Part shown: one piece after another, positions 33,519 through 40,707 of the stretch | How positions within the stretch are numbered: the first letter of the stretch is position 1 | Layout: each line of letters begins with the position of its first letter | From: Singulisphaera acidiphila DSM 18658 | Lineage (GTDB): Bacteria > Planctomycetota > Planctomycetia > Isosphaerales > Isosphaeraceae | Length of the DNA: 64,000 nucleotides | NCBI RefSeq assembly: GCF_000242455.2 | Contig: NC_019892.1 | Coordinates: forward strand, 3,968,001-4,032,000 | Direction of reading: 5' to 3' | Program-made: the position numbers and the translations under genes | Notes under the pieces: model-generated | Told to the model about the DNA's origin: nothing | The model's input: the letters and a program-made list of their open reading frames with translations, nothing else | The model's database searches: none

Positions 33519-34994
33519 TCAACGCAAATGTTCGACCGAACCGGTTGCCAGCGCGATCAGCACGGCCAAGACCAAAACGAGGGCCACGACCGCTCTCAGC
33601 CGAGAGACGCCCGACTGGAACCGGATCACCGCCTCCGGTTTTCCCTCCAGCCCTTCGAGGAAGGCAATCCGCCGCGCAATGCTGCCATGCCTCCACGATC
33701 GCGTCTGGAACTCCATCCCGTTCAAGGTGGCGACGTTCGTGAGCGCGTTGGCGAAAATCCGGATCCCGACCGGGCAGAGTCCGGTCGCGGACGAGCCCCG
33801 GCCCGGCTGGCGATCGAGGTCATGGTGGGGAGGGCATTCGGCCCGGTCACACGAGACGGCTCGGCACCCGAAAACATCGGCCTGCCGCTCAAAACGTCTC
33901 GAAACGTGCCCAAACACCACAAGGAAGTAAAGACCGGCCGTAAGGAGAACCATCACCGCCTGAATGATCGTGGCGAGGATGGGATGCGACTGGCCGCCCA
34001 GGACATTCGAAAGGGCGAGCAGGGGCGGGTCGATCGCCTCGCCGAGCAGGGCCAGCACGCCCAGGCTGCCCAGGAAAAAGAAGCCAAAATAGAGGAGATG
34101 GCGATGCGCGATGTGGCCGATCTCGTGGCCGAAGACAGCGGCGATCTCATGGTCGTTGAGGCAGTCGATCAAGGCATCCGTCAGGAGGACGTAGCGGAAC
34201 CGGGGCAATGACCCCGTCACACAGGCATTGACGACCGATTGCCCCGTGTCCCAGATCAGGATATCCGAGCAGCGGAAGCCGAGTCGCTGCGCCTGGTGTT
34301 CCAGCCGTTCTCGCAAGGGGCCGTGGGGCAGGGGGCGGGTCGGCCAGGCGAGCCGGATGAAGACCGGCGAGAGGACCAGGACGAGTAGGCCCATCAGACA
34401 GACCTCGAACGGCAAGGCCCAGGCGCTCGCCGCCAGCGCCGGCCATTGACGACTCACCAGGTCTTGCCCGAGCGAGAAGACGACCAGGACCGGCAGCACA
34501 AGGCCCAAGGTCTGCCGCGCCCGGAGCATCACGTAACGCCCACGGCCGGTCGTCCGAGTCACTCCAAAGCCGGCTCGCAGCTTTTTCTCGGCAGGATAGA
34601 GTCCCCACCAGCTCACGAGTTGCATCAGCACGAACGGAAGCAGGATCAGGGCTTCCTCGACGACGGTCACCGAACCTCTTCCGAGTGCGGTCCGCACGAC
34701 TCGAGGCCACTCCCACTGATGAATGATCGCGCTGAAACTGACCAGGATGAGGATCTCAAGAATCCGAGCGCACCGCGAGTAACCACGGCGGAGCGCCTGG
34801 CTTGCGTGCCCGGAACGGGCCACTCGGGCCGAGACCCAAAATCCAAGTCCCATCGACGCCAGGGATACCAACGTCACCAGGCCGAACGTCGCCGTGACGC
34901 GTCTTCCCAGTTCGGCGTTCGGAAGAGGAGCAAAAGGGCCTGCCGACTCGAGCCCGAAGGCGAGAAAGAGGGCGAACAGCAAAGGGAGCGGCAT
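33519..34994 (-). CDS. M48-family membrane metalloprotease
   Basis: 491 aa. Several N-terminal hydrophobic segments are followed by the zinc motif HEIGH in ALIDCLNDHEIAAVFGHEIGHIAHRH and the third ligand Glu in RRFERQADVFGCR. Two more TM helices sit between these motifs, as in HtpX/Ste24-type enzymes. The Cys-rich segment after the third ligand (CDRAECPPHHD) is unusual. A final TM helix (RAVVALVLVLAVLIALATG) ends the protein. The role is probably membrane protein quality control or maturation of envelope proteins. ATG 34994 (GAGG upstream) is chosen over an unsupported upstream extension. Confidence 0.9.
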   Translation of the reverse strand: MPLPLLFALFLAFGLESAGPFAPLPNAELGRRVTATFGLVTLVSLASMGLGFWVSARVARSGHASQALRRGYSRCARILEILILVSFSAIIHQWEWPRVVRTALGRGSVTVVEEALILLPFVLMQLVSWWGLYPAEKKLRAGFGVTRTTGRGRYVMLRARQTLGLVLPVLVVFSLGQDLVSRQWPALAASAWALPFEVCLMGLLVLVLSPVFIRLAWPTRPLPHGPLRERLEHQAQRLGFRCSDILIWDTGQSVVNACVTGSLPRFRYVLLTDALIDCLNDHEIAAVFGHEIGHIAHRHLLYFGFFFLGSLGVLALLGEAIDPPLLALSNVLGGQSHPILATIIQAVMVLLTAGLYFLVVFGHVSRRFERQADVFGCRAVSCDRAECPPHHDLDRQPGRGSSATGLCPVGIRIFANALTNVATLNGMEFQTRSWRHGSIARRIAFLEGLEGKPEAVIRFQSGVSRLRAVVALVLVLAVLIALATGSVEHLR

Positions 34995-35417
34995 GCAGCC
35001 TCGTCCAAAGCAGGTGTTGCGAAACACAATCCGGAGATCAGGTCGAACCGTGGAGGGAGACCGCCGGGGTTGACTGGTCCGACGAAACTCCTCCCGCAAA
35101 GGGGGGCACGACCACCCTCCCTTTAATCTCCTTGCCAGAGCATAGGTTCCCAATGGTGGGCCGGGGCCACCAGCTTTCGTCTTTTCTGGGAGGAGAGGCC
35201 TCAGCCTACCACCAACAAAGCGGGAAGGGGGGTGGAAGCCTATCCTGGATTTAGAGCGATTTTTGTTCGGGCAATCACTGGCCGAACGAATCGGGCGGCT
35301 GGGGTCCGAGTCCGGCCCTCAGCCACCCCATTGTAAGCACGTCAAAGGGAGAGCGTTAACAAAATGGAGAATCAATAAGACACCGGCACCCCGACAAGCG
35401 AGGGTGGGGCAGGTCGC
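34995..35417. other. Intergenic region with one GTAGGCT/AGCCT-type repeat
   Basis: About 420 bp. It contains GAGGCCTCAGCCTACC near 35195-35210, related to the units at 25279-25332. Otherwise nothing is recognised. Confidence 0.5.
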
Positions 35418-36107
35418 TCAAAGCTGCGCCACACCGATGACGACAAGCTGAACCGGCAGCGGGACAGCCTCGGTTTCCCCGTTGGGAACGAGATTGAGCG
35501 TGGAGACAACGCCCCAGGTATTCTTTTCCTCGTCGTGGACGATCGATGGCCCCCCCTTGGGTGCGGACTCAGGGGCTTCGAGCAACATCAAGATCGCGGG
35601 GTGGCTGGTCCCTGCCGACTCCGCACTCTCTTCGTGCAAGAGCTTCTGGGCCAGGTCACCGAGCGTCTTGTCCTTCGCCGCTGGCAAGAGCAGGGCAAAG
35701 TCACGGAACGGACTCGCGCCAAGGTGGTCGCCATTCATGGGCTGAAGCCCATAGCGCATGGTATAGACACCTTTGCTAATCGCCTGGTCGCGGAAGTCCC
35801 GCCCCTCGTCGGGGAAGCGAAGCGCCCCGATCAGTTCCCCCGTCTTGAGGGTCGGAAAGAGGATCGGTCCCTGAGGGCCGGCCGGTTTGCCGGAAGCCGG
35901 AGTAGCCTTGCGGAACCAGATGTCGGCGTAGGGCTTCCCCTGGTCGTCGACGATCCGGATCCCTTCGGAGTTCAGCGTCTCCTTGATGGGGCCGGCCAAG
36001 GCCGAAGGGGGAGCCTCCTTCAACGGCTCAACCTTGAACGACTCCTGGGCCTGAACGCTTGCAGGGAGCAGCAAACCGACCAGCGCGAGCACACGGTTCC
36101 AACGCAT
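35418..36107 (-). CDS. Secreted protein of unknown function
   Basis: 229 aa with a clear signal peptide (MRWNRVLALVGLLLPASVQAQ). The mature protein is beta-rich: IRIVDDQGKPYADIWFRKATPA, GELIGALRFPDEGRDFRDQAISKGVYTMRYGLQPMNGDHLGASPFRDFALLLPA, and a conserved-looking end STLNLVPNG...PVQLVVIGVAQL. I do not recognise a named domain. It lies in a minus-strand run of envelope genes (35418-40139), downstream of the DUF1326-like gene with about 200 bp and a terminator hairpin between them, so it may have its own promoter. Confidence 0.75.
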   Translation of the reverse strand: MRWNRVLALVGLLLPASVQAQESFKVEPLKEAPPSALAGPIKETLNSEGIRIVDDQGKPYADIWFRKATPASGKPAGPQGPILFPTLKTGELIGALRFPDEGRDFRDQAISKGVYTMRYGLQPMNGDHLGASPFRDFALLLPAAKDKTLGDLAQKLLHEESAESAGTSHPAILMLLEAPESAPKGGPSIVHDEEKNTWGVVSTLNLVPNGETEAVPLPVQLVVIGVAQL

Positions 36108-36206
36108 AAGGAGTCTCGATTCTCAAACGTCTTGATGGGAAGTCGTCAGTGCGGCCGAATCCGCCGCCTCGCCCAATATGGGCACGTGTGGAATAACTCG
36201 TCACGA

Positions 36207-36257
36207 GAAAACGCCGATGAAAGGCCCGATGGTCGGATCGGGCCTCCCCTCGGCGTT
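36207..36257 (-). terminator. Terminator hairpin after the DUF1326-like gene
   Basis: Two-part stem: AACGCCGA (36210-36217) with TCGGCGTT (36250-36257), and AGGCCCGAT (36222-36230) with ATCGGGCCT (36237-36245). The A-run ending at 36210 gives a short U-tract on the minus-strand transcript. It is about 50 nt past the stop at 36305. Confidence 0.7.
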
Positions 36258-36304
36258 CCATTTGGGTCATTCGGATCGGCCGAGACCTCGGCCGTCGGCC
36301 TCAA

Positions 36305-37009
36305 TCAAAGCGTGAAGCGACCGACATAGCTGCTACGGCAGTTCGGGTCGTCCCACTTTGACTCCAGCCCTTGCCCCTTATACTGGTTGCCGAGCGTGTA
36401 GGCCGGCACGGCCACAACACCCTTGGAAAGCGGAGAGTAGGCGACGACTTCGTTGCCGCAGAAGTGATCGTTCTCGTCGAGCGGACGGGTGACGATCTGA
36501 GCCAGGTTGGCGGCCCAAAACGAGGCGCGAGGAGCTTGCGGCATGCCGTGCGCGGCGTGGCTCTCATCCGCGTCAGCCATCGAGTGAGCCTCGACCTTCA
36601 AGCGGATTTGAGACGTCTTGACGTCAACGACGTTGGCCAGCCGATTGCCGCCGAGCTCTCGGGCCATCGCGATCAAGGCCTCGCGCTGCGGCACGCTGGC
36701 GTTGGCATCCACAATGATCACCGCCCGAGCCTGATCGGGTTTATCTTCGGAGAGGGTCGTCGAAGCCTGAAGGGCCGCGGCGACGCTCAAGCCGTTCAGT
36801 TCGACGCCGTTGTATGAACCTTCGGTCACCTTCCAGGCCATGATGGCCTGCTTGCCGTAGATGAAAACCTCGGCATTGGAGAAGCAAGGGCCGGTGAAAA
36901 CATCAGCCGTGCGGGCCTCGACGTAGTCTCCGCGAATTCCGGCCGCGCCGGCCACGCTCACGCCAGAAACGACCAGAGCCCCGCAAAGGGCACTCAGAGC
37001 TTTGAACAT
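36305..37009 (-). CDS. Secreted DUF1326-like protein
   Basis: 234 aa. Signal peptide MFKALSALCGALVVSGVSVAGAAG. The mature part begins IRGDYVEARTADVFTGPCFSNAEVFIYGKQAIMAWKVTEGSYNGVELNGLSVAAAL. This resembles the DUF1326 pattern (G-D-Y-x-E-x-x-x-x-D-x-x-x-x-x-C ... G-x-x-L-x-G-L-x-V). Two further Cys occur near the C-terminus (HFCGNEVV, DDPNCRSSYVG). The function of the family is unknown. ATG 37009 (GGAG/AGGAA upstream) is used. Confidence 0.65.
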   Translation of the reverse strand: MFKALSALCGALVVSGVSVAGAAGIRGDYVEARTADVFTGPCFSNAEVFIYGKQAIMAWKVTEGSYNGVELNGLSVAAALQASTTLSEDKPDQARAVIIVDANASVPQREALIAMARELGGNRLANVVDVKTSQIRLKVEAHSMADADESHAAHGMPQAPRASFWAANLAQIVTRPLDENDHFCGNEVVAYSPLSKGVVAVPAYTLGNQYKGQGLESKWDDPNCRSSYVGRFTL

Positions 37010-37108
37010 GGTTCCTGCTCCAGGATCGCATAAAGGAAAGGTGGGGGGCGGATGGAACCCTCGAACCTTCAACGCAAATTGGATTATGCGAGGCGATCAG
37101 AGCCGAAG

Positions 37109-37945
37109 TCAAGGGCCGGCGGGTGCGCCCGGCGCGGGGGGTAAACCGAACAGGTGAATCTCGATCCGGCGATTTCGAGCCCTCGACGCATCATCCAACT
37201 CCTCCGCCACAGACTCGAACGACTCGAATCCGGCGACCTCAATCCGCGCAGGATCGATCTGCGCCTCGGCGGCAAGCCGGTCACGAATCCGGGTCGCTCG
37301 ATCCAGACTGAGATGCCCCGAGGCAGGGGCCTCGTCCTGCTGAAGACTCGCCTGGAGCACCGGCGAACGATCGGTATGGCCGGCCACCAACATCCGGATC
37401 TCTTTGGCTCTCGAATCTTGGAAGGAGGCCGCAAGCGCTTTGAGTAAGGGCCGGGCCGCCGGTTTGAGCTGGTCGCTCCCCGGCTCGAAGAGCGCGTCGG
37501 ACGACAGGGTCAAAACTCCCGAGAGGGGATTGAACTCACAATCGGGCCGCCCCTTTGCAAACACCTCGAAACGGTGGATCATCGACGTCGAGACCGGGTT
37601 GGCCGACGCCTGCAACAGACTCTTGACCCGCGCATAGTCCGTAGCCAGTTGCTCGCGCTCATCCTGATAGGCTTGAACGGTCCCCCGCAGACGCTTGACC
37701 TCGTCTTCCTGGGCGAGGAGCCGCCGGGCGTCGTCATCCGCACGCTGAGCGAGATCGTTATGTTGCGAGCGCAGACTCAACAGGTTGTCGTTGAGACGAG
37801 CCTTATCGGCTTCAAGGGTCTGGCTCAGCTTGTGGCAATCCTCAAGTCGCGATCGGGGAACGACGGCACAACCGGTCAAAAGACCAGCCAATCCGAAGAC
37901 AACCACCAGACGCGTTGTTCGTGCCGGCCAAGACGGCTCGACCAT
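37109..37945 (-). CDS. OmpA-family lipoprotein with coiled coil
   Basis: 278 aa. Lipoprotein signal LVVVFGLAGLLTGC, then a heptad-like coiled coil (about residues 30-100, KLSQTLEADKARLNDNLLSL...), then an OmpA/MotB peptidoglycan-binding domain (about 145-270). The latter shows VLTLSSDALFEPGSDQLKPAARPLLKALA, VAGHTDRSPV, LSLDRATRIRDRL, RIEVAGFESFESVA and the terminal RNRRIEIHLF motif. In Gram-negative envelopes these domains hold the outer membrane to peptidoglycan, so it probably tethers membrane and wall. Its presence supports a peptidoglycan wall in this organism. It sits between the DUF1326-like gene and the HTH/TM protein. Confidence 0.92.
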   Translation of the reverse strand: MVEPSWPARTTRLVVVFGLAGLLTGCAVVPRSRLEDCHKLSQTLEADKARLNDNLLSLRSQHNDLAQRADDDARRLLAQEDEVKRLRGTVQAYQDEREQLATDYARVKSLLQASANPVSTSMIHRFEVFAKGRPDCEFNPLSGVLTLSSDALFEPGSDQLKPAARPLLKALAASFQDSRAKEIRMLVAGHTDRSPVLQASLQQDEAPASGHLSLDRATRIRDRLAAEAQIDPARIEVAGFESFESVAEELDDASRARNRRIEIHLFGLPPAPGAPAGP

Positions 37946-37996
37946 CCGTTCCGACTCCTTTCGGGACGACCGGCCCACCGAGAACCCCAAAAATCC

Positions 37997-38045
37997 AAAA
38001 AAAAGGGCCAGAGGAACCCGTCCGCACTCCGGCGAACGGGTCCTC
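37997..38045 (-). terminator. Terminator after the HTH/low-complexity/TM gene
   Basis: Imperfect stem GAGGA-ACCCGTCCGC / GGCGAACGGGTCCTC (38011-38045), followed on the minus strand by an eight-base U-tract (A-run at about 37997-38004). It begins about 20 nt after the stop codon at 38065. Confidence 0.75.
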
Positions 38046-38064
38046 AGGTAAAAAGCTCGCAGAA

Positions 38065-39606
38065 TCAGCTCGAGATCAAGCCGGCCAGGCTCTTGACGAG
38101 ACCGGACGCGGGCGAGTTCCCCTGGAAATCGTAGAGGTTACGCACGAGATCCATCGACACGAATGCCAGGAAGAGCATGAGCAGGGTGGCGACACTGAGC
38201 ATCCCGACCCAGAGGCCGCCCCACTCCGCCGAAGCCCCGGGCGCGGCCAAGACCGAAGGCGCGGCGGCCGCTCGGCCCGCCGAAGAGGGCGAGTCGCTCT
38301 CGCTTTCCACGTCCCAGGCGCTGGCCATCTCGCCGGAGGTCGCTTCCTCAAACCCGTCGTCGTCATCTTCCTCTTCGAGGAGGGCGGGGCCCATCGCGGT
38401 CGCCGCGTTCTGGTCGACGTCATCCTCGTCGATTGCAAAGACCTCGGAGCCGGTATCTGCTTCCTCGAGCTCGAAGTCGCTGGCCGCCTCAAGCTGCATG
38501 GTCTTGTCATCGGCGTCGCCGTCCGAGGCCAACGCGTCGACCTCGAAGTCGGTATCGTCGAAGATATCCTTCTCGGCCTTGCGAACCGCAGGGGGCGGAG
38601 TCGCCGCCAAGCCGGGCTTCTTGGTGGGCTTGGGCGGGGAAGGCATCGCCTTGATGTCGTCACCGCTCAGGGGAGCCAGTTCAATCGAGCTCGCCCCGGC
38701 ATTCAGGCCCAGCCCCGGCGCCATCTGCAAGTTGATTCCCGAGTCGCTCGGCCGCGACAGGTTGATGCCCGAGAAGCCCGGATCCGCGGCGGTCACGTCC
38801 GAGTCGCTCGGCTTGACCATCGGGGTCGCTTCGAATTCGTCGCTCGGCTCCTCGAGTGCACTCAACTCGAAGTCGCTTCCGGAGTCGGGCTGCAAGGCGT
38901 CGATCACGCTCGAGGGGGTGAGCTCGAAATCACTGTCCGCCTCTTCCTCATCCTGGATGGCCGGCACTTCTGCCGAGGATCCGAAGACAGGGCTCTTCCG
39001 GACCGCCGTGTCGTGCGGCGAAGACGCCAGCGCCTGGTAGTCGGAGGTGTCGTCCGCGATCAGCGTCACGTCCGAGTCGCTCGGCGGCTTGAAGCTGCTG
39101 GGCGACGCCAGCCGCACATCCGAGTCGCTCGGGCGAGCTCCCGGTTGAGGAGCGTCGGGAATCAGACGGACGTCGGAATCGCCCGGCAGCTTCCCACCGC
39201 TGTTGTGCATGCCGATGATCACCGAGCTCGAGGCGGACATCGGGTTCGGGGGCAGGGACAGGTCGTCGAGCAAGATATCGTGGTCGGAGTTGATATCCGC
39301 CTCGGACACATCCATCGTCGCCGGACCAAGGTCCGGGTCAGCGACGCCGAGGTTGTATTCGGAGAGGTCAAAATCATCACCCAGCTCGGCCTGAGTGACG
39401 GGCACATCGAGGTCGGAGAGCCGCAATTCGGCATCGCTGCCGAGGCCCCGACGACGTGCCAACTCATCAACATCGACGACGCGGAACCGCCACGAACCAC
39501 CATCAAGGAACGCGCGGACTTCACGCTGCTGAGCCTTGCCCTGCAATTCCTCGGGACTCATTCCAAGGACGCGGGCAGCTTCTTCGAGAGTATAGAATTG
39601 AGCCAT
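38065..39606 (-). CDS. HTH (MerR/excisionase-like) protein with acidic DSDV repeats and C-terminal TM helix
   Basis: 513 aa. Residues 1-55 form a helix-turn-helix of the MerR/excisionase type (MAQFYTLEEAARVLGMSPEELQGKAQQREVRAFLDGGSWRF). The long middle part is acidic and low-complexity with a recurring motif P-(S/G)-D-S-D-V-(R/T)-L (five imperfect copies, about 18-25 residues apart at first), plus D-F-E-L variants. A single TM helix lies near the end (GGLWVGMLSVATLLMLFLAFVSMDL). The layout suggests a cytoplasmic DNA- or protein-binding head on a long disordered tether fixed to the membrane. The function is unknown; similar architectures occur in planctomycetes. ATG 39606 follows GAGGAG. Confidence 0.8.
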   Translation of the reverse strand: MAQFYTLEEAARVLGMSPEELQGKAQQREVRAFLDGGSWRFRVVDVDELARRRGLGSDAELRLSDLDVPVTQAELGDDFDLSEYNLGVADPDLGPATMDVSEADINSDHDILLDDLSLPPNPMSASSSVIIGMHNSGGKLPGDSDVRLIPDAPQPGARPSDSDVRLASPSSFKPPSDSDVTLIADDTSDYQALASSPHDTAVRKSPVFGSSAEVPAIQDEEEADSDFELTPSSVIDALQPDSGSDFELSALEEPSDEFEATPMVKPSDSDVTAADPGFSGINLSRPSDSGINLQMAPGLGLNAGASSIELAPLSGDDIKAMPSPPKPTKKPGLAATPPPAVRKAEKDIFDDTDFEVDALASDGDADDKTMQLEAASDFELEEADTGSEVFAIDEDDVDQNAATAMGPALLEEEDDDDGFEEATSGEMASAWDVESESDSPSSAGRAAAAPSVLAAPGASAEWGGLWVGMLSVATLLMLFLAFVSMDLVRNLYDFQGNSPASGLVKSLAGLISS

Positions 39607-39725
39607 GGACGTGCTCCTCGCGGTCGGAGTCGGCCTCAATCGGCCGGTCGTATTCGGTTCGATTCGCGTTCCGAGATCGGCTGAGGAGGGATCGCGACGG
39701 CGAACACGCCCACGTTCCCTCGAAA

Positions 39726-40139
39726 CTAACGCGCCGGTTGCCCCAAGGTCTTGATCATCGACTCGACCGAGGCGACATCCGGTTCTGCGTTGTTATACTG
39801 ACTCAGCTTCATATCCCACTGGTATTGCCGACAGCCCGCGAGCTGAACCGCTCCCTTCGGGTTGGAGGGATCGATCCGGTAGATCGCAAAGGCGTGGGCC
39901 TTGGTATCGATTAAGTAAAGATACTGCGATGTTCCGCCGTTGCTCGACGTCGAAAAGGCAATGGTGCCCGAAGCGTCGTTGCCGGCCGCCGCTGCCGCCC
40001 GAGACCGTTCTGCGCCAGGCAGGCCTTCTGCCAAAGCCGAAGGTCCCCGTACCGTGCCGAACCCTCCCATAACAGCCAGGCCCAACAACAACCCCGGTAC
40101 GCCGTAACGCACCACGCCACTCCAGCCACGTAAAGCCAT
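39726..40139 (-). CDS. Small secreted protein of unknown function
   Basis: 137 aa. N-terminal hydrophobic segment VVRYGVPGLLLGLAVMGGFG is a signal peptide or anchor. The mature region contains GTIAFSTSSNGGTSQYLYLIDTKAHAFAIYRIDPSNPKGAVQLAGCRQYQWDMKLSQYNN. This looks like one or two blades of a beta-propeller-like repeat in which a value is reported ('yLyliDt...af-iYRidp'). ATG 40139 is chosen (GGAGGAG about 10 nt upstream); ATG 40157 is in frame. It is the first gene of the minus-strand envelope run, with 119 bp to the next gene. Confidence 0.7.
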   Translation of the reverse strand: MALRGWSGVVRYGVPGLLLGLAVMGGFGTVRGPSALAEGLPGAERSRAAAAAGNDASGTIAFSTSSNGGTSQYLYLIDTKAHAFAIYRIDPSNPKGAVQLAGCRQYQWDMKLSQYNNAEPDVASVESMIKTLGQPAR

Positions 40140-40707
40140 TGCCGTCGTCTCCTCCATGAACCGCCCGGGACGCGCCCCCTGTTCCTCAAGGAGACACACC
40201 GAAAAAGAACCAGACCCGAGCCCCGCTATTCCTTTTTGGGGAATCGCAGGACGGAAATTGTTCATCACGAGGCTACCGGCTTTTACCAGCTTTGTCCAGT
40301 TTACCACATCCGACGAAGGAAATGAGGCAAGAGATTCAAGTCGGTGTGGGAGAACTGATCCGGAATCACCGGGATGGGCATTTCTACACTGATAATTTTA
40401 CCCGTTCGACCTAATGCTGCAAGGCCAGAGCAAGAGGCTGAGCCAGCCATTACGAGGAACGGGTGAGCCCGACTCGTTTATGGTCCCTTTTGATGAACTT
40501 TCCGGGTTGATCCCGAGAAACGACCTCTAAAAATTGTTTGACTTTGCTTGAAACAACCGTCACTGTTCGAGTATGGTTTGAGAATTATGACGGTGTCTCG
40601 ACGAGAACTCGTCAAACCCGCCGCTCCTTTCGGCCGGCCGCTCCCTGCGGTCCCGGAAGAGCGACTCTCTCGCCTCCGTTTCGAAATTCGACGACGAGGA
40701 GCGATCG
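40140..40707. other. Divergent intergenic region
   Basis: About 570 bp between two divergent genes. Apart from the promoter-like sequence listed at 40548-40577 and the ribosome-binding sequences at each end, no gene or RNA was recognised. Confidence 0.4.
40548..40577 (+). promoter_or_regulatory. Candidate promoter for the DUF1549/DUF1553 gene
   Basis: TTGAAA (40548-40553), 18-nt spacer, TATGGT (40572-40577), about 130 bp before the ATG. It is a moderate match to the bacterial housekeeping consensus and is not otherwise supported. Confidence 0.3.

Noticed and set aside
37915-39684. 589-aa open frame on the plus strand opposite the HTH/DSDV protein
   Set aside because: Arg/Gly/Val-rich antisense frame caused by the repetitive acidic coding sequence on the other strand.
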